From NCBI GenBank assembly GCA_963971305.1, contig OZ020305.1, forward strand, positions 48,961,080 through 49,025,079: a stretch of 64,000 nucleotides of DNA, in the 5' to 3' direction. Origin of the DNA: Arcuatula senhousia (Eukaryota > Mollusca > Bivalvia > Mytilida > Mytilidae). Every line of letters starts with the position of its first letter. The stretch's first letter is position 1. Under the pieces are notes generated by a model. That model was not told the DNA's origin, did not search any database, and saw nothing but the letters and a program-made list of their open reading frames with translations. Positions 1 through 10,739 of this stretch are shown one piece after another. Made by a program: the position numbers and the translations under genes.

Positions 1-121
1 CTCTTAAGTGGACCTCGACTAACAAGTTACACTCTACTGTAGGCCTAAGCCTATTTTAAACCTGGTTTAACCCACCATTTCATTTAAAATGCCGGTACCA
101 AGTCAGATCCATTGCGATCTA
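1..121 (-). repeat. Dispersed repeat D, end fragment
   Basis: The stretch around 55-121 is the reverse complement of segments at 28.3 kb and 59.4 kb (shared motifs include AAATGGTGGGTTAAACC and CATTGCGATC). It is cut by the window edge. It has no coding capacity and its class is unknown. From 122 to about 590 I see only AT-rich DNA with an A-run near 285. Confidence 0.55.
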
Positions 122-589
122 TAACTATTCCTGTATGTCTTCCATGTTTGGTTTTTTCTCTTGGACATTGAGATTGATCCTCCAAGTTCGGTAATTGTGT
201 TATTACCTTTATTTAACCGAGATCCACGTGGGCCATAAATGCCATTAATTTGAGGTTCATTAAAAGTAAGTATCTCAAATTAGAAAAAAAAAAACAAAAA
301 AAAAACATTTTGTTGTATGTAAAAGATCTTAAACTCATATTTAAACATGAGGTGTTTGTATAATAGAACCTTTAACGGTAATAAGTAGTCGGCATCCACC
401 TACATGCATGTGTTAAAATTATAAACTTGTAAAGATTGATTCAGGTGTGAAATTTTATCTAACACGTTTCTTTCTGTATCCATCTTGTTACATAAATGGT
501 TTACGCCTCAAAGACAAATTTATGAACAGTGAAAACCCTAACATTACAAGAGGTGAGAGAAATGGAGCTACATGTACAAGCAATGATAT

Positions 590-970
590 TTGTAAGTCAC
601 GGGCGAGGCCCACCGTGCGACCAAGGTGTGCTGTTTTGGTTGCTGAATAGGGTGGTTCTTGTCCACAAAATTGTCAGGAAAACTTTATCGCTGACCTGAA
701 TTAGCCAATGTGAGTATAGAGTGCCACACTTTGGTTCTTTTGCTGATCGCCAAGTAGCGAATTTATGTCCGTGCCCACCTTTTCTTCCCGTTTTCAGTAT
801 TTCATTTTAAATTTGCAGTTCCCTTGATTGATTGATTGATTGTTGTCTGCTTAATGTCCCGTCGAGTTCCCTTGTTTCTCATCCGTTCCCCATATGCATC
901 ATATATCTCATTATTCTTTGATGTCATTTTATCATCCTTTTCATGTTTATAACCCATTTAAATGCTATAT
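590..970 (+). repeat. Family A retroposon, ancient decayed copy
   Basis: A weak match runs through the whole body of family A: GCTGAATAGGGTGG near 640, GAGTGCCACNCTT near 720, CGCCAAGTAG near 750, and TTTTATCATCCTTTTCATG near 927. It is far more diverged than the copies at 7, 8 or 45 kb. A LINE tail fragment (825-866) sits inside it. No target-site duplication is visible. Confidence 0.6.
825..866 (-). repeat. I-type LINE 3' tail fragment
   Basis: Four ATTG repeats are followed by GTCTGCTTAATGTCCCGTCG. This matches the 3' end of the full-length LINE at 35064-35105 (ATTG repeats, then TCTGCTTTATGTCCCGTCGG). Only the last ~40 bp of an element is present, as expected of a severely 5'-truncated reverse-transcribed insertion. 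Confidence 0.6.
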
Positions 971-1114
971 AAAGTTGGTAGGGAGAAAAAAAACTCACTT
1001 GCTCAGTGAAAATATAATTAAATTAATCCGCTTGTGGACAGTGATATTGTTGCGAAGGCGAGAAAAAAACCTACGCACGTAAACACGCGTAAAGTTTCAC
1101 TTTCACCTTTTAAT

Positions 1115-1345
1115 TTTAGTAAGTAAGTTATTGCTTTACTCCCAAGCAGCGCGATTTCGGCCATATCCGGGAGATGAACATGAATATGAAATTATGATGA
1201 AGTGGACACAAGGTTAATCGGGGTGGAGAGTTTTTACTGCCAATGGATGAAAAAACTAGTAATGGGTAGGGACCGGGAATTGATCCTCCTGCATGGGGAT
1301 CCTACGGTCTTACTCTAATCGGGTCTTTTAAAGGACACGATAAAT
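1115..1345 (-). repeat. Family B retroposon, truncated old copy
   Basis: It begins with the reversed B tail (TTATTGCTTTACTCCCAAGC) and continues through ATATCCGGGAGATGAACATG to the CCTGCATGGGGATCCTACGG block, then stops. It is 5'-truncated relative to the 512-bp copy at 6076-6587 and carries many substitutions. Confidence 0.75.
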
Positions 1346-1571
1346 ATGCAAAAAAGCAGAAAAAGTTGAAAAGTACCATTTCGAAATACATTATTAGTTT
1401 CATGTTAAAACTAACACCAACATGTTCACTTAGAGTCGCCACTCGTCTTTCCACTCGGAGATGCAAAATCAGAATACACGTTTACAAGTTAGAGCATTGA
1501 AAGAAAAATGAGCGAAAAATAAAACATTTTGAAGATATACTGAAATGCCCCATTATCCTGTCCGAACTTTA

Positions 1572-1712
1572 CTCATTCCTTCATTTTCCAGTAGCATGCA
1601 GTCTTAGCTTGTTTACCCCACTGGCCGTGTGTCCTTGTTCCTTCTTCATTTCATCATCATACATCACCCCCATAATATACCCGAATTCGCGCTTCTTGGC
1701 AATTAACCGATA
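1572..1712 (+). repeat. Family B retroposon, very decayed 3' part
   Basis: It aligns loosely to the 3' third of family B: TTCCAGTAGCA, GGCCNTGTGTCC, TTCATCATCAT, and CGAATTCGCGCTTCTTGG. It lies in opposite orientation to the copy 230 bp upstream. It supports a long history of B insertion here. Confidence 0.45.
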
Positions 1713-1714
1713 TC

Positions 1715-3552
1715 TTACTTTCAGGTATGCTTTAATAATAAAGCTAAGAATGGTATTGAATAGGGAAATTATTTATATATCTACATAATTGACACATAAA
1801 ATATATTTATATTAAACTGTATTTAGAGGAGTGTAGAGGGATATAAGAGTAATGAAATAAATGTGAGTGACAAAATTTTGATATCATCATACTCAATAAA
1901 AAGCTTTCAAATATTCCCTTCAATACGCCGTATCCTTTCGGCTTGCTTTGTTTTTTTTCCCTCTCAGATAGGTAGAGGTTACATGTAGAATAATCTAAAC
2001 TACATTATTTTTGGCGAGGTACCTCAGCTTTCAAACATACATGTACCTGTAAGATCGTAGAGAGTCAACTATACATGAAATATAGGAAACTTGATTTTAT
2101 TATTCGAGCGAGCATCAACTGACATTTACCATACGTAATAACATAGAAACGATTGGAGCTTTCAAACTAAATTATGACTTTATGCTTTCAAACATAATGT
2201 AAATTACTAATTTGCTCTGCAACTGTACTTTGTCAAGAATGGAATTGTATTATTTCCGCCTATATCAATGTCTAAATTCGCTGATGGTTTAGTTCGATGT
2301 TTGTGTTAAAGCATTTGAAATATGTGACTTCCCGGATGCAATCTGCGTTAACATTGAAATCAGTTCTGTAAACCTGATCTGACATTCTTTACCCATTAAT
2401 GGCTAATGGTGCAATCCACTATATAGACTAATCCATCTGATTTGTATCCTAGAATGGAAAAATAATGGAAAAAGGCACTGGTGCTGAGAGCAATATCCTA
2501 GGGGTAAAGTTTAGCTTCACTATAATGACTGTATAAATATAGAATGAAAAAAAAATGAATGAAAGTTTTTTGAAAAGATTCATCATTTGAGTGAATTTTG
2601 TGTCATAATTAAATTTTATGTCATATGTACTCTATAAAAAAGTAAACACTATAAGTCTGATATGTATAAAAGAAGGAAATGGGGCAATCGAATATGCGTT
2701 AAAATAAGCCGTCGTCTTAAAGGTAACAATGACAAATATAAAACAGAGCCTAAAACTTCTAACCACACAACATAAAACTACATATATTACAACCAAAGAG
2801 GAATCAATTCCAAATTTATGGGTCAATCAATGGGTTTTATAGTCGTGATTTCTCACGCTACGTGTCATGGGTCGTCCATCTTAGCTGCTAAGAACTTAGA
2901 CCATCGTTTTCGCTGGAACAGTGCCCGTCTTGCTCAATTGAGAGGTACTGGTCGTAATTCTGCAAGACCAATTTATATGTGTATTGAAACCATTAATTAT
3001 AACTCTTACTCACATTACAGTTTTCGGTCAGTTTTTACATATAGAACATGCAGAATAGCATTCTTTACGTATCATTAAGTGAAAACATTGATTTAATCAG
3101 AACGTTATTCTTTATGGTACTCTAGCTGTCAATATCAGTAAATCATAGAGGAACATAACTAGGCTCTTGTAATTGAATTCTTTTTAAGGTGTCCGTCAAG
3201 AATAACATGTCTTCTCAATCAGCGCTAGAATGGCGGTACGATGACTCAAGCTAGATTTTATTATTTAAAGTAAGAGTATTTTTATGTTAAGAGGTCGTAA
3301 ATCACGATTATTGCTCATACATATTTAGCTGGACCATATATTTCTTTACACGTTTGCCGAGGGTTCTTTCTTTGAAAATCTGTCAATATAAAAAGTATCA
3401 AAGCGGATATAAAAAAAGCAGTTACTTGGATATATGATCGAGAAGTAACCTCTCTGCAGCATTTATAAGCGACAAAGTCCCTCTAATACGCCTGGCGTTT
3501 CCTGATATATGTATATATATATATCGCAGAAGTCACATGACTCCTGTACTTC
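1715..3552. other. AT-rich stretch with no recognised feature
   Basis: I find no convincing coding sequence, repeat family or RNA gene. The open frames on either strand are short, lack conserved motifs and have no splice context. A TA-rich run lies near 3510-3525. Confidence 0.5.
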
Positions 3553-4019
3553 ATTATCACCTCCTTCACTCGGCTAACTGAGAACTCGGTCTGTTGGTTT
3601 TATTTAACATGGAGACTATATGGGAAATAGGTCTGTTGGAGAGTCAACAATAGGTCTGTTGAGAGTAAAATCCAAATGATGGTCATGAAATTTTGTGAAA
3701 AAGTTTTAAAAGAATTGCAAAGTGTCTTGGTTTTAGTTTCGACAGTAGCCATTTGCTTTGGCCAGAAAATAGTGAAAATACCATTTGTCTGACTATTAAG
3801 AGAAAGCAAAGAAAAAATATATTTTGTTAAGAATTCGTTTGCAAAAATGAAAAAAAATATAAACAGATAATTTATTTTTGTTTGCTTTGTTTACATACAT
3901 CTTGATAATAATGTATTTTAGAAAATTAAAATCTACATTTTTCATATCAATAAAAAGAAAATCTGTGATCTTGTGCTGATTACCGAGCTCCCAAAATTAT
4001 GCTTCGCGTTAAACCTGAG

Positions 4020-4350
4020 TTTCGGTAAAAAGGAAGTGGGTGATCTAGGAGGATAAAGTCTGTATACACCATTGGGTGCTATAAGATGAAACTGTGCACA
4101 AAATATCAAAACTCTATGTCATGTAGTTGATGAGAAAATAGTGACCGAAATTTTGCGTGTATGTCGATTATTTTTTAAAACCTAAGTAGTCGGTAAACAG
4201 GAAATAGAAACATAGAAGCATAAAATCGGTATACACCATATGGTACTATAGGATAAAGCTGTATACAAAATATAATACCCCAACCTCTATGTCTTGAAGT
4301 GCTGAGAAAACTGATGAAAATTTTGCAATCTATGTACAATGTGTGAAAAA
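4020..4350. repeat. ~160-bp tandem units (two copies)
   Basis: Two successive diverged units share GGTATACACCATATGGTRCTATA, ATACAAAATAT and CTCTATGTC motifs. Related units recur at 5280-5590 and 19655-20384. No reading frame is preserved. Confidence 0.5.
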
Positions 4351-4390
4351 AAACCAAAGTGTTCGTTTAAAACAAATTAGATGAAAAATT

Positions 4391-4768
4391 ACAAATACCA
4401 AAACGCGGGTATAAACGGTTAATTTGGATAATTTATGCTATATATCGATATTTCAAGGAGTAACCTCTCATCGGTAGCATTTAAACCAAAACATTGGAAG
4501 ATCAAATTCCAAAACAGTTGAAAACGAAAAGTACTCAAAACCAAAACGTTCGAACAAGGAAGCCAAATCCAGCACCGAGGATATCGACCATGTGCATTAC
4601 AAGGAAAGAAACCTGGTGTTTTCATCAATTTTGAATTTAACAATCGGAAATTTCAGCGAAAATATATTAGAAATTTTATGGTAATTCGTGTCAGACAAGT
4701 CTGACTACCAGGCTTGTGATTACCCTCGGGGACCTCTGGTCCACCAGCAGCGGTTATCGCCCGCTGGG
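4391..4768 (+). repeat. Repeat U, copy 1
   Basis: About 375 bp from ACAAATACCAAAACGCGGGT to CAGCGGTTATCGCCC. The same sequence recurs at 5692, 6588, 7352, 10.2 kb and, reversed, at 10.6 kb and 55.7 kb. The terminal part contains a short imperfect palindrome (CAGACAAGTCTG). It is not recognised as a known family. Confidence 0.6.
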
Positions 4769-5279
4769 ATCGTAAAATTCAAATACACCATATGGCACTT
4801 TAATACAAAGCAGTATACAAAATATCAGACCTCTATCTTATGTAGATGCTTGAAAAACTGTACTATCTTTAAAATCTCTAAAATATCTTGAATGTTAGAA
4901 TGGTTTTTGACCTTGTTTGCAATACAAAGTCAGTTAATTATTAGTTATAATGTTTTTTTTCATATATATCTCTCTTTCTAAGACTTATGTCTAGTGTTTG
5001 ATTTTTTTCAGTATTTTAGGGATAAGTGTCTCTTGTTAAACGTCTTCGTCTTTGTTTTTTTTCTCTCTTGGTTTTTTTCCATACTTGCTGTTGGAATGGT
5101 TCATTCTTTTTCTGTTTATACTGAAAAATCAATGATAAGCTTGATCAAATAGACTGATGTGCTTGTTTTAATGCGATTTATATGAAATTTACATCTTTTC
5201 TGTGACTAAACAACCATCCCTACGAATATATACGCTTTTTGTCACTTTGTGAGATTATTTCCATTTGTAAAAATGGGTC

Positions 5280-5590
5280 AAAGACAGATATGGCCGGATT
5301 TCGTTAAACAGGAAGTAGACAAGCGACAGACCTCAAATCGGTTCCCACGTTATGGGACCCCATCTTGATGCTGTTTTCCAAATATTAAATGGCTCTGATT
5401 AGTAGTTGCTGATAAAAATGATACGAAAAATTTCTACTTTTGACCATTAATGTCAAAAATCAACTAAGTTGGTAAACAGACAGACTTGAAAGTTATGGGA
5501 CCCCACCCTGATGTTGTATTACAAATATCAAGTGGCTGTGATAAGTACATGAAGTAGTAGCTGAAAAAACTGTTACAAACAATTCTTTCC
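5280..5590. repeat. ~165-bp tandem units, second array
   Basis: Two diverged units share AAACAGGAAGTAGAC / AAACAGACAGACTTG and TATGGGACCCCA motifs. They resemble the unit type found at 4.0 kb and 19.7 kb. The array is flanked by inverted GGATTT/AAATCC segments near 5630-5655. Confidence 0.45.
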
Positions 5591-5691
5591 CGCTCGCCCA
5601 CCCGCCCGACATTCACCAATTTATAACCCGGATTTTTCACTCCGTGAAATCCGGCCATTAATTTGTGTTATGGCACAAATATAGTATGATT

Positions 5692-6060
5692 ACAAATTCC
5701 AAAACGCGGGTATAAACGGTTAATTTGGATATGCTAAATATATATCGATATTTCAAGGAGTAACCTTTCGCCAGTAGGTTTTCAATCAAAACATTGGAAG
5801 GTCAAATTCCGAAACGAAAAGTACTCAAAACCTAAACGTTCGAACAAGGAAGCCAAATCCAGCACCGATGATATCAACCATGTGCATTACAAGGAAAGAA
5901 ACCTGGTATATTTTAAACAATTTTGGATTTAAAAATCGGAAAATTCAGTAACAAAAATATTAGAAATGTTATGGTAAATCGTGTCAGCCAAGTCTAAGGG
6001 TCAGGCTTGTGATTACCCTCGTGCATCTCTGGTCCACCAGCAGCGGTTATCGCCCAGTGG
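5692..6060 (+). repeat. Repeat U, copy 2
   Basis: It is colinear with copy 1 and ends at the same CGGTTATCGCCCAGTGG block. It is followed directly by a third copy, so U is arranged in a short tandem here, later split by retroposon B. Confidence 0.6.
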
Positions 6061-6075
6061 TCAAATTCCGAAACG

Positions 6076-6587
6076 TTAGTTAGTAAGTTATTGCTTTACT
6101 CCCAAGCAGCGCGATTTCGGCTATATCCGGGAGATGAACATGAAATTGGTGATACAATGAACATGAAATGATGATGAAGTGGAGGAAATGGGGACACAAG
6201 GCCAATCGGGAAGGAGAGTTTTGACTGCCACTGGAAAAAGGAGTGATGGGTAGGGACGGGTAATTTTGCCGCCTGCATGGGGATCTTACGGAACCTACTC
6301 TTACCGAGACCTGCAGCAGGGTTCTTTAACGTGCGAGGAACGTGGCATTTTTCCCAACACGGTGCACCACTATGGTTTGCGGTCAGGTTTTCCGCATTAT
6401 CGCATGACGACCCCGCATCCCTCGATGTCAGGGCTGCCCCATTCAACCACCTGGGGCACACATCCCAGTCGCTTTGTGGGCAAAGCGGCCTGACCCCGAT
6501 GTCAGGTTTCTGAGCGCTCTTTAGTGGACTTTTACCGACAAGCTAAGCGCTGCTGCGGGCCTATTCGCCTCCCGGGCCCCGCACGGG
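6076..6587 (-). mobile_element. Family B retroposon, full length
   Basis: It runs on the minus strand from CCCGTGCGGGGCCCGGGAGG to a 3' tail of TAAC-type repeats. It is flanked by a perfect 13-bp target-site duplication AAATTCCGAAACG (6063-6075 and 6588-6600). Length is 512 bp. A frame without ATG (about 120 codons) spans the body and is shared with other B copies, but a protein is doubtful. The target is repeat U. Low divergence suggests a fairly recent insertion. Confidence 0.9.
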
Positions 6588-6856
6588 AAATTCCGAAACG
6601 AAAAGTACTCAAAACCTAAACGTTTGAACAAGGTAGCGAAATCCAGCACCTAGGATATCAACCATGTGCATTACAAGGAAAGAAACCTGGTATATATTTT
6701 AAACATTTCTGAATTTAAAAATCGGAAATTTCAGTAACAAAAATATTAGAAATGTTATGGTAAATCGTGTCAGACAAGCCTGAAGGTCAGGCTTGTGATT
6801 ACACTCGTGCATCTCTGGTCTACCAGCAGCGGTTATCGCCCAGTGGTACAAATACC
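6588..6856 (+). repeat. Repeat U, copy 3
   Basis: It resumes after the B insertion at AAATTCCGAAACGAAAAG and ends at CGCCCAGTGGTACAAATACC, where family A has inserted. Removal of B and A would restore a U-U tandem. Confidence 0.6.
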
Positions 6857-7350
6857 AGTGAGTGAGTGAGTGAGTTGGTGTTTTACGCCCGTGCAACGCT
6901 ATATAGGTTATTTACAGGCGATGAACATGAAAAGGATGATAAAATGAACATGAAATGATGATGATAAATGAAATATGGGGATGGGGTGGGATACAAAGGA
7001 CCGGTAAATTTTGAAGAACCACAGGAAAAAGGGGAGAGGTGGGTAGGGTCGGAAAATTTAGCCTATGTGGTGCACTACTGGGCGGTCCACAAAGGGGTCT
7101 TTTACGTGCATGAAGCGTGGCACTCTCCACACACGTTGGCCCACTATGGTCGGCGGTCAGGGTTTCCGTATTATAGACCTGACAACCCCCGCGGACGAGG
7201 GCTACCCTATTCAGCCACCTAGGGTACACACTTGGTCGCTCTGTGGGCTGAGCACTGACCCGACGTCAGAATCCCAAGACCCTTAGTCGCCTCTTACGAC
7301 AAGCTAGGCTCTGCTGCGGGCCTATTCGCCACCCGGGCCCCGCACGGGAC
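6857..7350 (-). mobile_element. Family A retroposon, full length
   Basis: It has a minus-strand head CCCGTGCGGGGCCCGGGTGG and a 3' tail of ACTC repeats. It is flanked by the 12-bp duplication GGTACAAATACC (6845-6856 and 7351-7362). Its length is 494 bp. The sequence is very close to the copies at 7969, 30703, 33454, 45168 and 53192, so this family has been active recently. Frames in the body on both strands are shared between copies, but the sense frame has no ATG start. Confidence 0.92.
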
Positions 7351-7351
7351 G

Positions 7352-7458
7352 GTACAAATACCAAAACGCGGGTATAAGCGGTTAATTTTTATATGCTATA
7401 TATCGATTTTTGAAAGAGAAACCTCTCATCAGTAGCATTTCAATCAAAACATTGGATA
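7352..7458 (+). repeat. Repeat U, 5' fragment
   Basis: It continues from the A insertion with ACCAAAACGCGGGTATAAGC and stops after CAAAACATTGGATATC. After it, 7470-7680 contains scattered CAACAGACC motifs also seen in the composite's terminal arms. No gene is visible to 7920. Confidence 0.5.
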
Positions 7459-7968
7459 TCAGTTGATTAATTTACTCTCAACAGACCGACCAACGGACCG
7501 AGTTCATTAAAGCCGACTCGCCAACAGACCCAATTTAAGGCAAAAACATAATCAATGCCACTTAAAGGTATGTCTGTCGGTTTTTTTTCTCATGCCTACA
7601 GTTATATGTCAAACATACTTGATATACAATTCTAGTTGCGTTTTTCGTAAGGCTTTAGACTTAATTTTAGAAAAACGCTGTAAGGTTTACATTTTTGAAT
7701 GACAAAATTGGTAGAAATATCTCGATGAGTACCACACCTTTCCATTTTGTAGCTTACCAATGTAAGCTACAGAAAAAAAAAATATATGAATACGTTCAGT
7801 ATTCAATATTGTTTTGCTCAACATAAATTGTTTTTTATCAAAGAAAGTAAAAAAGAAATATTTAGTAAAATACAATGACCTTGCTATGTTTTTCTCGATA
7901 GTACTTGACCAACAGACTTGAGCCGACTCCCCAACAGACCCATTTCCCATATAGCCTCCATGTTAAAT

Positions 7969-8458
7969 GAGTGAGTGAGTGAGTTGGTGTTTTACGCCCG
8001 TGCAACGCTATATAGGTTATTTACAGGCGATGAACATGAAAAGGATGATAAAATGAACATGAAATGATGATGATATATGAAATATGGGGATGGGGTGGGA
8101 CACAAAGGATCGGTAAATTTTGAAGAACCACAGGAAAAAGGGGAGAGGTGGGTAGGGGCGGAAAATTTAGCCTATGTGGTGCACTACTGGGCGGTCCACA
8201 AAGGGGTCTTTTGCGTGCATGAAGCGTGGCACTCTCCACACACGTTGGCCCACTATGGTCGGCGGTCAGGGTTTCCGTATTATAGACCTGACAACCCCCG
8301 CGGACGAGGGCCACCCTATTCAGCCACCTAGGGTACACACTTGGTCGCTCTGTGGGCTGAGCACTGACCCGACGTCAGAATCCCAAGACCCTTAGTCGCC
8401 TCTTACGACAAGCTAGGCTCTGCTGCGGGCCTATTCGCCACCCGGGCCCCGCACGGGA
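7969..8458 (-). mobile_element. Family A retroposon in the composite's right arm
   Basis: Full-length A copy on the minus strand with a 13-bp duplication CTCCATGTTAAAT (7956-7968 and 8459-8471). It interrupts the right terminal inverted repeat of the 3.55-8.52 kb composite, so it inserted after the composite formed. Confidence 0.92.
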
Positions 8459-8639
8459 CTCCATGTTAAATAAAACCAACAGACTGAGTTCTCAGTTAGC
8501 CGAGTGAAGGTGGTGATTATAGGCTCAAAATTCAATTTTTAAATCTTTTTATTAAAATTTCTTAAAATGCCCGATTATTAAGGTCCTTCCCTTTCCAAAT
8601 ATTTCTTATGATTATTATTATTATTCCACAAGCCGATAT

Positions 8640-8893
8640 AACTTATGTCACGAATCTAACCTGGATTGAAGACAGTGCCGAACTACCTTCAAAGGGTCTC
8701 CAATGGGACATCCGAGTTGGCAACGACAAAACCAGTAAACACTAACGAACAGCACGAGGAAACAAAAACACAAAATCAACCGAAAAGAAATCAACAACAC
8801 GAACTCAAATCGTAACGAGAGTGAACTTAGATTATCTGAAAGAGTAAGCAGTTCATGGTTGCTTATCACATCCGTTGCGCTGCCAATTTCCAA
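8640..8893 (-). repeat. PLE 3' UTR remnant
   Basis: This is the minus-strand equivalent of the conserved region downstream of the PLE coding sequence (compare 24615-24790). Shared motifs include AGAGTAAGCAGTTC, AACGAGAGTGAACTTAG and ACAAAACCAGTAAACAC. Only the 3' end is present and it is heavily mutated. Confidence 0.55.
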
Positions 8894-9059
8894 TATAGTA
8901 TTTCAATACGGTAAAATTAGAAAACAAAAGGTACTAGAAAATTCACCGAATAAGTGAATGCACGACGAAGCCGAGAACCGAAATTGACGAAAAATTCATG
9001 GCGACATCATAAACAAGCAAGAGAAACGTTAAATAAGAAAAGAAAACGGAAGAACAGAA

Positions 9060-10200
9060 ACGTATACACTATATACCACATCATCGGATGCTATCAGTAA
9101 AGATTCTACGACCTCTCAAATCAGGATAGGGTATTGAAGTTGCAAGAAAATCGCTACTAGTCCAAGCTTGGACGAATGTCAACATTCATATCCATCAATA
9201 TCGAATGATAAAACAGTAATACGTACCAGATTTCGCATAAAGAAATACGCAGTAACCACTAACATCTAAAAGGCGTTTCTGCAAGTAGGATTAACAAATC
9301 AGATCGTGATGTTACCCGATTCTACTGGTTGAGCCACCAAAGTGACGCTAATAGTCAATGGCTTACCTATCGTTTCAAGTCCGTATTATTGGGGGTACCC
9401 TGCTCCCACTTTGTACGCTACGGTGATCAAACATGCTGACAACCAAAGTGAAACAGCCACAAGGCTTTAACAAGATTTATACGTCGACATCGTTCTTACT
9501 CGCTTCCGAGATGCAAATGAAATCATCATTTTTTAGCGAATCTAGATACTTACTACAAAAAAGGTTCATCTTGAGATCGAGGAATTCTAACTCCGAGAAA
9601 TTGTGTCACTTAGCTATCAGCGACTCAGTACTGGACCCGGGAAACGAAATCAAAATCCTTGGCATGAAATGGAACTTACATGGAGGCGAACTTTTACTTC
9701 CGAAACTGGAGATAGACACCAACATGAAAAAATAACAGAATTCCTGGGTCCCCCGGCGAGCGGCAAAAATTATAAGTCAGCTCGTTAAAAGAAGGTAAAC
9801 GACAGACGTGGAAATGCATCACACCCTACGAGTTTATTTTACCGGTGCTTTATACTTTAATAGACAAACTGTGATAAAAGAGATACCAAGAAGCTTAACT
9901 ATATTTGCACCTCTTTAATTACTTGTACGACGACAAGAGCCGTTCAAGGTGAAATTAAACAGGATTTTCTATTAGCATTCCCTAGATTAATCAGTCGAAG
10001 ATCCGTACCACACACTATGATATCGGACAATGCGACAACCTACAAAAGTGAATCGACCGAAATTACAAGATTGTCGAATTCCGTAGTCGTACATGAAAAG
10101 CTTAGAGAACAAGGAACCGTTTTGAAATAAATACCGATTCGTGCTCATTGGTATGAGGACGTCTTTTCGGATTGACCGCTCACGCCAACTCACCTATAAC
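9060..10200 (+). pseudogene. BEL/Pao-type pol, decayed
   Basis: Fragments of a BEL/Pao polyprotein appear in order across several frames. Near 9290-9430 a frame reads DVTRFYWLSHQSDANSQW, which fits the family's RT palm region. Near 9560-9720 a frame has the ILGMKW motif after an SRNSNSEKL stretch, as in the RT/RNase H connection. At 9965-10150 a frame has FLLAFPRLISRRS and ISDNATTY, matching the integrase core that precedes the second catalytic Asp. There are many stops and frameshifts and large deletions, so it is not functional. No LTRs were found around it. The class call rests on remembered family patterns. Confidence 0.65.
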
Positions 10201-10223
10201 CTACTCTATGGACGTATTTTGAA

Positions 10224-10351
10224 AAAAAAAACGTAAAAAAGCAAAAAGTATTGAATGAAGTACTCAAAGCCAAAAGGTTGAAATAGGGAAGCCAAATCCA
10301 GCTCCAATAATATCAACCATGTGAAGTTCAAGGAAAGAACCTAGTGTTTTT
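10224..10351 (+). repeat. Repeat U, middle fragment
   Basis: It spans AGTACTCAAAGCCAAAAGG to GGAAAGAACCTAGTG and resembles U copies 1-3. An opposite-strand U fragment follows after the A insertion, which makes an inverted pair. Confidence 0.5.
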
Positions 10352-10582
10352 GAGGACCGCCCAGTAGTGCACCACATAGGCTAAATTTTCCGCCCCTACC
10401 CACCTCTCCCCTTTTTCCTGTGGTTCTTCAAAATTCACCGGTCCTTTGTTTCCCACCCCATCTCCATATTTCATTTATCATCATCATTTCATGTTCATTT
10501 TATCATCCTTTTCATGTTCATCGCCTGTAAATAACCTATATAGCGTTGCACGGGCGTAAAACACCAACTCACTCACTCACTC
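10352..10582 (+). mobile_element. Family A retroposon, 5'-truncated
   Basis: Only the last ~230 bp is present, from GAGGACCGCCCAGTAGTGC to the ACTC tail. It is flanked by a 13-bp duplication ACCTAGTGTTTTT (10339-10351 and 10583-10595). A 5' truncation with an intact 3' tail and target duplication is the signature of target-primed reverse transcription. Confidence 0.9.
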
Positions 10583-10595
10583 ACCTAGTGTTTTT

Positions 10596-10735
10596 TAAAT
10601 AATTTAGAAAATAACAACGCTTTATTAATACCTTCCAATGTTTTGATTCAATTGCTGCTGATATGAGATGTTTCTCTTTGAAATATCGATATACAGTATA
10701 ACCAAATTAACCGTTAAAACCCGTTTTGGTTTTTG
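10596..10735 (-). repeat. Repeat U, reversed 5' fragment
   Basis: It reads CCTTCCAATGTTTTGATTCA ... AACCGTTAAAACCCGTTTTGG, the reverse complement of the first ~110 bp of U. Confidence 0.5.
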
Positions 10736-10739
10736 TTTC

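Larger units (their letters stand above)
3553..8520. mobile_element. Composite element bounded by ~90-bp inverted repeats
   Basis: The left end (3553-3640) and right end (7924-7968 plus 8472-8520) are near-perfect reverse complements. Both carry TTCACTCGGCTAACTGAGAA and GTCTGTTGGTTTTATTTAAC. The right arm is split by a family A insertion at 7969-8458. The interior holds U repeats, ~165-bp tandem units, one B and two A insertions, and no transposase-like frame. It may be a large non-autonomous DNA element or an inverted duplication of a shorter repeat. No clear target duplication was found outside the arms. Confidence 0.45.

Noticed and set aside
2818..3078. 86-codon plus-strand frame
   Set aside because: No recognisable domain, and the surroundings have no exon signals.
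4700..4770. Possible tRNA-like end of repeat U (GGTTATCGCCC)
   Set aside because: No A-box/B-box pair at proper spacing and no cloverleaf.
6266..6513. Overlapping frames on both strands of family B
   Set aside because: These are shadows of GC-rich repeat sequence, with no initiation context.
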